Part shown: positions 26,847-36,140 of the stretch, one piece after another
How the letters are laid out: each line of letters begins with the position of its first letter
Position numbering within the stretch: position 1 is the stretch's first letter
Assembly (NCBI GenBank): GCA_016930555.1
Contig: JAFGGM010000035.1
Coordinates: 1 to 36,636, forward strand
Direction: 5' to 3'
Length of the DNA: 36,636 nt
Source: Candidatus Bathyarchaeum sp.
Lineage (GTDB): Archaea; Thermoproteota; Bathyarchaeia; Bathyarchaeales; Bathyarchaeaceae
The notes under the pieces: generated by a model
Told to the model about the DNA's origin: nothing
Seen by the model: only the letters and a program-made list of their open reading frames with translations
Databases searched by the model: none
Made by a program: the position numbers and the translations under genes

Positions 26847-27032
26847 ATGCCTTCACATGGTTCGTTATCTAAAGCAGGAAAAATCCGTAACCTAACTCCC
26901 AAAGTAGAAGGAAAAGAGAGACACAACGATGGACCAAGAGTCACCAACCGCAGCAATTACCACAAAAGGTTTGTCCTAGACAGGGGAAATGGGCAATACA
27001 AACCTGGAAACCGCCGCAGACGCCGCAGATAA
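26847..27032 (+). CDS. rps30e: Ribosomal protein S30e
   Basis: 'MPSHGSLSKAGKIRNLTPKVEGKERHNDGPRVTNRSNYHKRFVL...RRRRRR'; AGGAGGTG RBS upstream. Confidence 0.93.
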   Translation: MPSHGSLSKAGKIRNLTPKVEGKERHNDGPRVTNRSNYHKRFVLDRGNGQYKPGNRRRRRR

Positions 27033-27280
27033 TCTAAACACTCAAGTCTAAGCAATCATCGTCACATTTTCCTTTTCTATGACTCTTTCAGAAGAAAGGT
27101 ATTCTTCAGTGGGCGGAATGCTAAAAAAAGCAACTGAAATCACATCATCATATGAAGTATCGAACGACTAAATTTTCTATTAATCACTGACGAATGGACC
27201 TGAACAAATTGGATAGCATGATGAAATAATTTACATATTTTAAATAGTAACAAAATCATAGAATTCGTTGGGAATGGTAG

Positions 27281-27637
27281 TTGACAAAAAAAGTTACAGA
27301 AATGACCCTTGGTGAATTTTTAAAAGAGGCAGAAAAAAAAGACGCTGAACATATTCTGCAAGATGAACACTTTGGCGTGTTGAACGTTTTGAAACGCGAG
27401 GGCTTTACAGGGAGTGAAGCTTTAGATATGAACATGAAAAAAGCATGGGAATTTTATATTAATTGTTTGATTAATAACCCAACTAAAACGTTACATAATT
27501 TCTATTTCGCTTCAGAAGTGGGGAATGAAAATGCTCCAATAATCAGGTTACAGCTGAAAAAAATAACAGACATATATACAGAAATAGAGAAAGAACATGA
27601 CAAGAAAAGTTTTTCCAACAAGAACAATGATGAATAG
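27281..27637 (+). CDS. Hypothetical protein, ~118 aa
   Basis: ORF track; no recognisable motif. Confidence 0.55.
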   Translation: MTKKVTEMTLGEFLKEAEKKDAEHILQDEHFGVLNVLKREGFTGSEALDMNMKKAWEFYINCLINNPTKTLHNFYFASEVGNENAPIIRLQLKKITDIYTEIEKEHDKKSFSNKNNDE

Positions 27638-27747
27638 ATTTTTTTTCTTTTTTCAATCTAATGTTCAATGGAAAAATAGGCACTGGTTACATAATCAAGG
27701 GTTAAATGTTCCGAAAACTCCTTGTATTTGTAGGAGGGCATATCCAG

Positions 27748-28203
27748 ATGAGCGTTTATGTAAACAAAAATTTGGAATGTACTGAATCTTATGTTAAGAA
27801 TCTGTGTAGGTTAATTACTCAGAGAAAACCCCGTTGTTGCATATGCAAAGATGAGGAAGTGAGTGTGTGGATTGTTGATGAAACACGTTTATTGAGTGGT
27901 CTTGTGGTCTATACCAGACTATTTTGTAGAGAACATGAAAAACGCTGGAAAGATGCCGAACGATTAAATTATAAACAACTGAATGGAGTCATGCTTGTGA
28001 ATTTACCTTACCAAATAGCTGTTGGGTTATGGACTAACCTTTCGTGGAGTGATTTTTTGACTTTGTTAACTAACTATTTTGGCGATAGGAACTCTGTTGA
28101 AGAGAAACTTATCCCAGAAATTGTGACGCCCTGCGAAGATTTCCTAAAAAAGAACCCAAAATTTGTTTTAAAAAGCACCATAGACGATTACCTAAAAACG
28201 TAA
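27748..28203 (+). CDS. Hypothetical Cys-rich protein
   Basis: ORF from 27706; ATG 27748 preceded by AGGAGGG; 'KPRCCICKDEEVSVWIVDE...LFCREHEKRW' treble-clef-like Cys/His pattern. Confidence 0.55.
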   Translation: MSVYVNKNLECTESYVKNLCRLITQRKPRCCICKDEEVSVWIVDETRLLSGLVVYTRLFCREHEKRWKDAERLNYKQLNGVMLVNLPYQIAVGLWTNLSWSDFLTLLTNYFGDRNSVEEKLIPEIVTPCEDFLKKNPKFVLKSTIDDYLKT

Positions 28204-28244
28204 TAGGTTTGAGGTAGATTTTGAACTTACACGTATTCTTCCGA

Positions 28245-28532
28245 TTATGCTTTGCCTATGGCTTTGGTCAGCATTTCCATAGTTTTTACTATATGGTCTT
28301 TTGTTTTGGGGCGGATAACTGGACTGAGGCACTTTTTGACGTACATACCATAGATAAGAATTTCTCTGGGGTCAGGCTCAGAGAGGGCTTCAATCAACAA
28401 ATCCAATATCTGCTTCCTTGCTTCATTGTTTTCGATGTTTTTCAGCAGCTCCGCAATCTCTTTTTCTGAATCTTTCTTCTCGACGAGTTTCTTGGGTTTG
28501 TAGCCTAACTCTTCAAGTTTCTTTAGAGCCAA
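28245..28532 (-). CDS. Hypothetical helical protein, ~95 aa
   Basis: ORF 6 bp downstream of the ferredoxin gene on the same strand. Confidence 0.6.
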   Translation of the reverse strand: MALKKLEELGYKPKKLVEKKDSEKEIAELLKNIENNEARKQILDLLIEALSEPDPREILIYGMYVKKCLSPVIRPKTKDHIVKTMEMLTKAIGKA

Positions 28533-28538
28533 TTCTTC

Positions 28539-29033
28539 TCATCTCCACTCTTCTGGAATTAAATGCTTAACTGCAGCTTTTCTGGTTTTCTCCTCAACTT
28601 CTTCTTGAGTCATCAAACTCAAAGCCGATTCAGGACACCATTCAATACACTGAGGAGTGCCATTGCACAGGTTACAGGTCATAACTGTCGTTTTGTCTTG
28701 ATTCAAGAATATGGCGCCATACTTACAGCTTTCAATGCACCAGCCACATAGGTCACATTTATCGTCGTCAACAATAATCACTCCTGTTTCTTCAGACTGT
28801 GTCAACGCTTTTCGCGAACATGAACGAACGCATGGGGCATCTTCACAGAATCTGCATGACATAGGCATGTTAACAAGCAGATGGAACGGTAATACTTTGA
28901 TTCTGGAGAGTTTAGGATCAAAAACGTTCTCATTTTCCAGCGCACAAACAAGTTCACATACTCTACAACCAGTGCACTTGTCAAAATCCGCGCTCACAAA
29001 TTTTCGTTCATTTGCAATCTGCTCGGACATAAA
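28539..29033 (-). CDS. 4Fe-4S ferredoxin-type electron transfer protein (HycB/DmsB-like)
   Basis: Four cysteine clusters: CTGCRVCELVC, CRFCEDAPCVRSC, CDLCGWCIESC, CNLCNGTPQCIEWC; likely start MSEQIANERKF inside ORF 28539-29066. Confidence 0.88.
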   Translation of the reverse strand, partial: FMSEQIANERKFVSADFDKCTGCRVCELVCALENENVFDPKLSRIKVLPFHLLVNMPMSCRFCEDAPCVRSCSRKALTQSEETGVIIVDDDKCDLCGWCIESCKYGAIFLNQDKTTVMTCNLCNGTPQCIEWCPESALSLMTQEEVEEKTRKAAVKHLIPEEWR

Positions 29034-29142
29034 TATGCCACCATTATCTAATTCAACCTGTAACAAGGTGTGAGATACTTATAACTTTTCATTTTCGTGG
29101 ACAAACAACTTTGTAACTGCCATAATGTAGCAAGAGTCTGTT

Positions 29143-30180
29143 TTACCGCATTTGTTTTAGTTTTATCCTGAAATCTTGCACTGTTGATCTGAAGTCATTT
29201 CTCACGAAACCTTTATTGACAAGTTCGAAATCTCTTATGCGTCTCTTGGACTGAAACATGAGCCTCTTCTTCCATATTTCAGGCAAATTTTTAATTGGGC
29301 TAATCAGCCCCTTCAAAGTCGCTTTGGCTTCTTCATTTTTCTTTACAGCAAAAAAACCAACCGAAACAGCAAACGTGAAAAAAGTCAAAACCGAAAACCT
29401 CCACCAAACGTTCCTGAGTTCATAATTTTTTAGGACTGTACGAATCCTGTTCTTGGAAGAATGATAAAGCATCAAGCCACTTACCCCCCGTAGGATGCCT
29501 CCACGATGAATCACCATAGCAGATGAAACATAGAGTATTCGGTATCCCAGCAGCCTCACTCGAAGGGAAAGGTCGGTGTCATCATCATATATGAAATAGT
29601 CGGGGTCAAATCCTCCAGCTTGGTCGAAAATCTCCCGTCGAATAATGCAACAACCCGCAGACGCTGCTAAAATCTCGAAACTTTCTTTAAGATTCTCTGC
29701 TTTTGAGCCATAGTTTGCAGCCCATGTTCCTAAAGCGTCAACATCTACACAAACATAATCTAAACAGTTCTTGTCTTGTGCCAAAACCAGTTTAGCCTGT
29801 GCTGAACCCACGGAGTTATCGTTTTCCATGAATTTGACCAGTTCCCAGAGCCAATTTTCAGCCGTGAATTCTGTGTCACTGTCCAAAAAAACTAGGTATT
29901 TTCCTTCAGTGTTTTTGGCGCCGATGTTACATCCTTCAGCATGCCCCAAATTCTCACTGTTTTCAACAACTGTTATACGCGGGTCTGAACCGAAGGACTT
30001 TCTGATTTCTGTGAGGCTATCATCTGTTGATGCGTTATCGACGACAACAACTTTGTAGTTAGGGTAGTTTGTTTTCGAAAGAGTGAGTAGGCACTGCTTC
30101 AGAAATTCTTTGCCGTTGTAGTTTACGACAACAACTGAAACAAGGGGGCAACTTTCTCTCTTTTCAGACACCCAAACCAT
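29143..30180 (-). CDS. Family 2 glycosyltransferase (rhamnosyltransferase-like)
   Basis: 'VSVVVVNYNGKEFLKQCLLTLSKTNYPNYKVVVVDNASTDDSL', 'VFLDSDTEF', 'GGFDPDYFIYDDDTDLSLRVRLLGYRI'. Confidence 0.92.
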   Translation of the reverse strand: MVWVSEKRESCPLVSVVVVNYNGKEFLKQCLLTLSKTNYPNYKVVVVDNASTDDSLTEIRKSFGSDPRITVVENSENLGHAEGCNIGAKNTEGKYLVFLDSDTEFTAENWLWELVKFMENDNSVGSAQAKLVLAQDKNCLDYVCVDVDALGTWAANYGSKAENLKESFEILAASAGCCIIRREIFDQAGGFDPDYFIYDDDTDLSLRVRLLGYRILYVSSAMVIHRGGILRGVSGLMLYHSSKNRIRTVLKNYELRNVWWRFSVLTFFTFAVSVGFFAVKKNEEAKATLKGLISPIKNLPEIWKKRLMFQSKRRIRDFELVNKGFVRNDFRSTVQDFRIKLKQMR

Positions 30181-30317
30181 TCCCTACAGAACAAGATTTA
30201 GTATGTTTCTGTACATTTTTGCGGTTCATAAAGATGTTTAGGCTGGCTTAAAGGTTTTTTTGGCGTAAGAAATAAATGGTTTTGAGTTGATTCTACGGAC
30301 ATGTAAAAGAAGCGGTT

Positions 30318-31352
30318 TTGATGAAAGACTACGAATCACCTTATTCCGTTACGGTGATAGTTCCTGTGCATAACAGAGAACTAACAATCCAGCCGTTAAT
30401 GGAGTCTCTCCAGAAACTGGACTACGACAGAAACAAAGTAGAGGTGATTGTAGTTGACGGAAACTCCACGGACAAAACTCAGGAAATCGTCAAAAAATAT
30501 CCCGTCAAGTTAATTGTTGAAAAAAGGAAAGGACTGAACCGTGCCCGGAACACGGGAATAAAGTCCAGCAAAGGCGAAATCATAGCCTTCACTGACTCCG
30601 ACTGCATAGTCCCTACCAACTGGATAACAAAAATTGTCGAAAACTTCAAAGACCCCAAAGTCAGCTGCGTAGGCGGAAGCGCCAAAGCCCTTGACAGCGA
30701 CTTCATTTCCCAATATGCCGACAATAGTGTGGTAAGGTTGATGCCTTTCTTCACGAAACGGGAAGAACTCAACGGTGTGAAGCCCTTCTTCAGGCATCCC
30801 GCAGGATGCAACATGGCTTTTAGACGAAAAGTGGCTGAAGAGGTTGGCTATTTCGACGAGAATATCAAATATGGCTTCGATGAAGTTGAGTTTACCGATC
30901 GAGTTTGTAAGGCTGGATACAAAATGGTTCTAGACCCTAATGTTGTGGTCTGGCACAAACATAGGTCAAGCCTCAAAGATTTTCTGAAGCAGAACTTTCA
31001 GTACGGCAAAGGAAGCGGTTTGGTCCTGAAACGGAATAAACTGAAGGACTCTGTTTCTAAATGGTCACTAATGAGCATTATAGGCTTCATAATCTGGATG
31101 ACAGTTGTTGGAGGAACAACATTTCTGACGCTCACAACATCTTCCAGTATCTCCTTATGGATACTATTCGGATTTACTGGGTTGCCTATGATACTATTAG
31201 CGCTAGTCTACGGGTACAGGGCACTGCAAAACAAGAAATTCAGCAGAATTGTCGTGTTCCCATTCATTGACCTCTTCAGGGTCCTATCCTTCTGTGCAGG
31301 CTTAGCATGCCAAGTCATTAAAATAACACAAAATCCTCAAACAATCTCTTGA
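30318..31352 (+). CDS. Family 2 glycosyltransferase with C-terminal TM segments
   Basis: 'SVTVIVPVHNRELTIQPLMESL', 'VEVIVVDGNSTDKTQEI', 'AFTDSDCIVP', 'GGSAKALDSDF', 'GYFDENIKYGFDEVEFTDRV'. Confidence 0.92.
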   Translation: MMKDYESPYSVTVIVPVHNRELTIQPLMESLQKLDYDRNKVEVIVVDGNSTDKTQEIVKKYPVKLIVEKRKGLNRARNTGIKSSKGEIIAFTDSDCIVPTNWITKIVENFKDPKVSCVGGSAKALDSDFISQYADNSVVRLMPFFTKREELNGVKPFFRHPAGCNMAFRRKVAEEVGYFDENIKYGFDEVEFTDRVCKAGYKMVLDPNVVVWHKHRSSLKDFLKQNFQYGKGSGLVLKRNKLKDSVSKWSLMSIIGFIIWMTVVGGTTFLTLTTSSSISLWILFGFTGLPMILLALVYGYRALQNKKFSRIVVFPFIDLFRVLSFCAGLACQVIKITQNPQTIS

Positions 31353-31479
31353 TGTTGTCCAAAAACATCTTCCGTATCCTTGGCACAATATTTCAGATGC
31401 TTGAAATGTCTAACCTCGTAATTGTCCTTAATTAACGTAAAACAGTTTATTCCGCTTTTCAAAGGAGAGAAAAGCCCAG

Positions 31480-31683
31480 TTGGAGCACAATTCTAAGGAA
31501 GGCCACATTCACTGCAGTTCCCAAACAGTATTCCTTGATGACCACAAGAAAAAGACTCAGAGATTAAAGTTAGCCAGATGCATGAAATGCGGTGGTTCAA
31601 ATCCTTTCAGACTTGATCCGATGGCATATAATATATGGCAATCTCATGCAAATGCTATGGTAGTAGAATCTCTTTTTTCTTAA
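31480..31683 (+). CDS. Small hypothetical protein with CxxC
   Basis: 67 aa, TTG start; 'KLARCMKCGGSNPFRL'. Confidence 0.4.
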   Translation: MEHNSKEGHIHCSSQTVFLDDHKKKTQRLKLARCMKCGGSNPFRLDPMAYNIWQSHANAMVVESLFS

Positions 31684-31906
31684 ACACTAAAGATTCTGGC
31701 GTCAGCAAAGTGCCAAAAAATTATGTGAATAATGCAAAAATAATTGCAGACAATGTCCAATAAACAAAATAACTAATGAATATACATTTTCAAGAAAACC
31801 TCACCTCGAATATAAGAGGCCGTTAACCGCAGATTAACTGAGAAAAAAATCTGCTTCAATACAATAATGTGTAATTGAAAAAAGAAAAAGAAAAGAAGAA
31901 GGTACC

Positions 31907-32425
31907 TTAGTATCTTCTTCGCTGGTATCCGCCGCTTCTTCCGCCGCCGCTACGTCCACCATAGCCGCCGCTTCTTCCGCCGCCGCTACGTCCACCATAG
32001 CCGCCGCTTCTTCCGCCATATCTGTTGAAGCGTCTTTCTTGTTCGTATTTTTTGTCTGAAAGATTGTTCTCTGTGTTGACTTCTGCTATTGGCGATTCTT
32101 CTAATACTTCATAGCTGCCGTATTTGCCTATGTTTAGGCGCATGTTTCCTCTGAAGAGGTTAATGTACCCGTTAGTAATTTGTAGAGTGGCTTCGTCGTT
32201 TATTGCATCTATTTTGTCGTCCCAAAGGGTCATGTATAAGCTGGCTGTTTCGTCCCCAACCAATGCGTCTGCAACTCTGCGCACAGAATAGTCGCGACCA
32301 GTTACGCTTCTAACTTCGCCTTTGGATACTACTTTCACTATTGTGTTGACGCCTCTAGAGTTTGGGGTCAACGTTTCTACTTTTACTAGCTCTTCGCTTT
32401 CAGATGATTCTTCTTCAGTCGACAT
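31907..32425 (-). CDS. Single-OB-fold nucleic-acid-binding protein (archaeal SSB/RPA-like) with RGG-type Gly/Arg tail
   Basis: 'VKVETLTPNSRGVNTIVKVVSKGEVRSVTGRDYSVRRVADALVGDETASLYMTLWDDKID' OB-fold; C-terminal (GGYGGRSGGGRS)n. Confidence 0.88.
   Translation of the reverse strand: MSTEEESSESEELVKVETLTPNSRGVNTIVKVVSKGEVRSVTGRDYSVRRVADALVGDETASLYMTLWDDKIDAINDEATLQITNGYINLFRGNMRLNIGKYGSYEVLEESPIAEVNTENNLSDKKYEQERRFNRYGGRSGGYGGRSGGGRSGGYGGRSGGGRSGGYQRRRY
31929..32018. repeat. 36-bp tandem repeat (~2.5 copies) encoding the Gly/Arg/Ser tail
   Basis: CCGCCGCTTCTTCCGCCGCCGCTACGTCCACCATAG repeated exactly at 31929 and 31965, partial at 32001. Confidence 0.9.
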
Positions 32426-32620
32426 GTCATTTACATCCGATTTACATGGTGTTTGGCTAGAGGCGCTTCTTAAAGATTGCGGTTTGGCTAAATAACCTGT
32501 AATGTTTTAAAACCTGAGATTCTGCATCAAGTTCAAAAATGAAAAAGCAACATAGCATATGGAATGCCCGTCATAATTTATAAGTTCCCCACATCAAGTC
32601 TTTACTAAAGGTGTTTTTGT

Positions 32621-34105
32621 TTGCGTGGGCAAAGAAAATTCCGAGATCGAGGACCTCCTGTTCCCCTAGAAAAAATTGATGATTATAGCTGGCGTATACC
32701 CCAAAGCTACAAGTCAGGTATGCGTGTTCCCGGCCTAGTCTTTGCCGACGATCAGCTTATAGAAAAAATGAAAACGGACAGAACGCTTAACCAGTGCGCT
32801 AATGTTGCCCACTTGCCAGGCATCTACAAGCATGCTGTTACATTGCCTGATGGTCATGAAGGATATGGTTTTCCCATAGGAGGCGTCGCCGCTACAGACT
32901 ATGAAGAAGGTGTGATAAGCCCTGGAGGCGTGGGTTATGACATCAACTGTGGAGTCCGCCTAGTAACCACAAATCTTTCTGAAAGCGACGTGAGACCCTA
33001 TCTTGCTGCCCTTACCAATAGCATATTCGAGAATGTTCCCAGTGGACTTGGTAGCAGTCGTAAAGACTTCCGATTGAATTTGCATGAACTTGAACAGTTG
33101 GTCACGGAGGGTGTGCAGTGGGCAGTAAAGAAAGGGTTGGCGCGACCTGAGGACGCCAAACACTGCGAAGAGGGAGGATGCATGGAAGGCGCTAATCCTG
33201 ATAAGGTTTCTTCCAGAGCCAAACAGCGAGGGCTTCCTCAAAGTGGCACCTTGGGCTCAGGAAACCATTTCCTAGAAATTGGAAAGGTTGACAAAATCTA
33301 CGACAAAAAAGTTGCGAAAACTTTCGGTGTCACCCATGAAAGGCAAGTAACGGTTCTGATTCATTGTGGTTCCCGCGGATTTGGACATCAAACATGCTCA
33401 GATTATCTCAGGGTCATGGAGCGAGCTGTCCAGAAATACAACATAGATGTGCCTGACAGGGAACTTGCCTGCGCACCCGCCACAAGCGATGAGGCACAAG
33501 ACTACTATCAGGCTATGGCATGCGCCGTAAACTACGCTTTCGTTAATCGTCAAGTCATCACTCATTGGGTTCGCCAAAGCTTCGAAGAGGTCCTTAAGAA
33601 GCCAGCAGAAGATTTGGGCTTAGATTTGGTTTATGATGTTGCTCACAACATCGCAAAAATTGAAGAGCATAACATAGATGGGAAACGAACCAAAGTTTGG
33701 ACACACAGAAAGGGGGCAACAAGATGTTTTCCGCCAGACCACAAGGATGTCCCCGCTGACTACCGAAGCGTAGGTCAGCCAGTGATTATACCTGGAAGCA
33801 TGGGTACAAGCTCATGGTTGCTGGTTGGAACACACAAGGCAATGGATGTTTCCTTTGGCTCTACTGCTCATGGAGCTGGTCGCATGTTAAGTCGGTCTGC
33901 TGCGAAACGGAGGTTTTGGGGAGGAGACGTAAAAAGAGATTTGGAGAGCAAAGGAATTGTTGTCAGGTCAGCCAGTTCCGTTGTTTTAGCTGAAGAAGCA
34001 GATTCAGCTTACAAGAACGTGGACAATGTGGTAGAGGTAAGTGATCGTGCGGGAATTGCAACCCGTGTTGTTCGGTTAGTTCCACTAGGAGTCGTAAAAG
34101 GCTAA
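32621..34105 (+). CDS. rtcB: tRNA-splicing ligase RtcB
   Basis: 'GVGYDINCGVRL', 'SGTLGSGNHFLEIGKVD', 'HCGSRGFGHQTCSDY', 'YDVAHNIAKIEEH', 'RKGATRCFPP', 'IPGSMGTSSWLLVG'; no intein. Confidence 0.97.
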   Translation: MRGQRKFRDRGPPVPLEKIDDYSWRIPQSYKSGMRVPGLVFADDQLIEKMKTDRTLNQCANVAHLPGIYKHAVTLPDGHEGYGFPIGGVAATDYEEGVISPGGVGYDINCGVRLVTTNLSESDVRPYLAALTNSIFENVPSGLGSSRKDFRLNLHELEQLVTEGVQWAVKKGLARPEDAKHCEEGGCMEGANPDKVSSRAKQRGLPQSGTLGSGNHFLEIGKVDKIYDKKVAKTFGVTHERQVTVLIHCGSRGFGHQTCSDYLRVMERAVQKYNIDVPDRELACAPATSDEAQDYYQAMACAVNYAFVNRQVITHWVRQSFEEVLKKPAEDLGLDLVYDVAHNIAKIEEHNIDGKRTKVWTHRKGATRCFPPDHKDVPADYRSVGQPVIIPGSMGTSSWLLVGTHKAMDVSFGSTAHGAGRMLSRSAAKRRFWGGDVKRDLESKGIVVRSASSVVLAEEADSAYKNVDNVVEVSDRAGIATRVVRLVPLGVVKG

Positions 34106-34122
34106 ACCTGTACAAACAATGT

Positions 34123-35013
34123 TTAGTGTTGTTTTGTCCTTAGATAATGAAAGAGGTACTCTTGGGCGTAGCCTGCATAATTTCCAAAGTATTCTCTTCC
34201 AAACTGGGCAATTGTAGTGTATTCCTTTGGCGTGATTGAGCCCTTGCCAGAGACGCGTTTAATGAAAGAAGAGTCAAAGTGGCTTGCGTACAGGTTTGTG
34301 GCTGCCCTTTTTATCCACACATCTATGGGAAAAGCCTCAAGCTTCTCCAAAGAAAACAGGAGAACACAGTCAGCAACCTTGTGTCCCACCCCAGGTAAAT
34401 CCAATAATTCTCGCTTAGCCTCAACGTAATCCATACGTTTAAGAGCCTCTAGGGACAAGTTTCCGCTGTCAACACGTTTTGAAGTCTCCACAATTCGTTC
34501 AGCCCTGAAGCCTAATCCGCAGCCTTCGAGGTCTTTGCAGGTTAGTTGGGCAAGGGTTGCGGGTTCCGGAAAGGTGTAGAAGTCAATGCAGTTAAAAGTT
34601 AAACGTTTTCCGTAACAACGGGATATGGTGTTGACCATTTTTTTGATGGCTGGAATGCTCTTGTATGTTGCACAGATGTAGGAGATTAGGCACTCCCACG
34701 GTTCCTGCCTGATTAATCTTAATCCACAAAAACGTCTGATTGCCTCTTGAATATGCTCATCTTTACCTATCTTTGAGAAGATAGACGGTAAGTCGTCATC
34801 CAACCGCAGGTAGCCTTCAATAAATCTCCTGTTTGGGGTGTCTGGAAAAGCCTCAAAAATCAGTCCTTCCTCGTTCTGTGTTAGTTTAATTACATTGTCT
34901 GCAGCTACACCATACCACCAGTCACCTATTTTTTGCCATCTGAAAAGCTGACCGCAATCTAGGGTGTGGTCTAAACTGAAAGGAACCTTTTGCTTGTCCA
35001 GCTTAATCTCCAT
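34123..35013 (-). CDS. OGG1-type 8-oxoguanine DNA glycosylase (HhH-GPD)
   Basis: 'LDCGQLFRWQKIGDWWYGV', 'LLDLPGVGHKVADCVLLFSLEKLEAFPIDVWIKR' OGG1-like HhH-GPD with Lys and Asp. Confidence 0.92.
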   Translation of the reverse strand: MEIKLDKQKVPFSLDHTLDCGQLFRWQKIGDWWYGVAADNVIKLTQNEEGLIFEAFPDTPNRRFIEGYLRLDDDLPSIFSKIGKDEHIQEAIRRFCGLRLIRQEPWECLISYICATYKSIPAIKKMVNTISRCYGKRLTFNCIDFYTFPEPATLAQLTCKDLEGCGLGFRAERIVETSKRVDSGNLSLEALKRMDYVEAKRELLDLPGVGHKVADCVLLFSLEKLEAFPIDVWIKRAATNLYASHFDSSFIKRVSGKGSITPKEYTTIAQFGREYFGNYAGYAQEYLFHYLRTKQH

Positions 35014-35033
35014 GGCTGTTCCTCAGCACACTG

Positions 35034-35621
35034 TTAAGTCTGCATAAAGGGGTTGTACAGTTTTTCGTCGCCTATGGTGGTAGCTGGTCCATGTCCACAA
35101 TATACCGTGAAGCTGTCAGGCAAGCACATCAACTTGGTTCTAATTGACTGCATCAGGTCAGTGTAGGAGCCACCAGGAAAGTCGGTTCGTCCTACTGAAC
35201 CTGCGAAGAGTGTATCTCCAGTGAAGACGGCATTGTCTGCCAAGAGCGATATTCCGTCTGGTGTGTGTCCTGGAGTGTGGAGAACAACGAGTTTGATGTT
35301 GCCCACCTGAAGAACGTCTCCGTCGTGGAGTTTTCTGTCAGCATTCAATTTTTCGATTGTGCCTTGGTGGATGAGGATGGGGGCGCCTGTTGCCTTTTTT
35401 ATGGCTTCGTTTCCTACTATGTGATCGGGATGACCGTGAGTGTTGATTATATACTTGACTTTGAATCCATTCTGTTTTATGTATTCTAAAATCTGCTCAG
35501 TTTCCTTTTTGCTTTCCATCCCTGGGTCGATAACGGCTGCTTCTTTTGTTTCTTCGCAGCTTACAATATAGCAGTTTGTGGATAACCATCCAACAGGGAA
35601 ACTTTTTACTTTCATCAACAC
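35034..35621 (-). CDS. MBL-fold hydrolase (glyoxalase II-like)
   Basis: 'INTHGHPDHIVGNEAI', 'LHTPGHTPDGISLL', 'VFTGDTLFAGSVGRTDFPGGSY'. Confidence 0.94.
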   Translation of the reverse strand: MLMKVKSFPVGWLSTNCYIVSCEETKEAAVIDPGMESKKETEQILEYIKQNGFKVKYIINTHGHPDHIVGNEAIKKATGAPILIHQGTIEKLNADRKLHDGDVLQVGNIKLVVLHTPGHTPDGISLLADNAVFTGDTLFAGSVGRTDFPGGSYTDLMQSIRTKLMCLPDSFTVYCGHGPATTIGDEKLYNPFMQT

Positions 35622-35694
35622 TCCTCAGCGAAACTTGGCGATGCTTATCCAAGAGAAAATCAAACTATAAAAGCTATCCAAAATACTGTGCCTA

Positions 35695-35760
35695 GGATTT
35701 CTAGAAAAAAGGTTGTTTTCAAAAATGTACCTCTATTAGGTTCCTAATATGGAGAATAAA
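35695..35760. repeat. Dispersed intergenic palindrome-core element, copy D
   Basis: Reverse complement reads TATTAGGAACCTAATAGAGGTACATTTTTGAAAACAACCTTTTTTCTAG, matching copies B and C. Confidence 0.6.
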
Positions 35761-35810
35761 GAGTTTCTAGTGCATGAAGAAAAAGAAGTTAGTTGGTTGG
35801 AAAAGCAGTT

Positions 35811-35927
35811 TTAGTGGAAGAAGTATTGAAAGAACCAGCCTGTTACGAAAAGGACAACAAGTGTGACCGCTGTTGTCAGTACACGAGACCCAAAGGATTT
35901 CAAAACACATTTATCAACATACCCCAT
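35811..35927 (-). CDS. Candidate 38-aa single-TM small protein
   Basis: Manual translation MGYVDKCVLKSFGSRVLTTAVTLVVLFVTGWFFQYFFH*; below the ORF-track length cutoff. Confidence 0.4.
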   Translation of the reverse strand: MGYVDKCVLKSFGSRVLTTAVTLVVLFVTGWFFQYFFH

Positions 35928-36140
35928 TATTTTTCACGTCCGTTATGATTGTTTTCGAATGTTTCAGGCATTTTTAACTCCACACAGGATTTCTGTAGCA
36001 CCAATATGGACTAAAAAACATTAAAAGAATTATGAATTCAGAATCCATATTTCCTTATATCAAATGAGCTAACAGTAAATGATTGCTCCAGTACAAAAAA
36101 TTGGCAAAGTCACAAAAATGGAAAAATGGAGTTAATATAG

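Noticed and set aside
27091-27160. Box C/D sRNA on the minus strand
   Set aside because: A box-C-like ATGATGA and a distant CTGA exist, but D'/C' boxes are missing and a T7 run interrupts the supposed guide.
31929-32018. CRISPR-like array
   Set aside because: Repeat units are contiguous with no spacers and lie inside a coding sequence.
31834-32019. 61-aa Ala-rich minus-strand ORF (MAEEAAAMVDVAAAEEAAAMVDV...)
   Set aside because: Alternative-frame reading of the 36-bp repeat in the OB-fold gene.
32621-34105. Intein in RtcB
   Set aside because: The ORF is 494 aa with uninterrupted conserved motifs; no splicing blocks are present.
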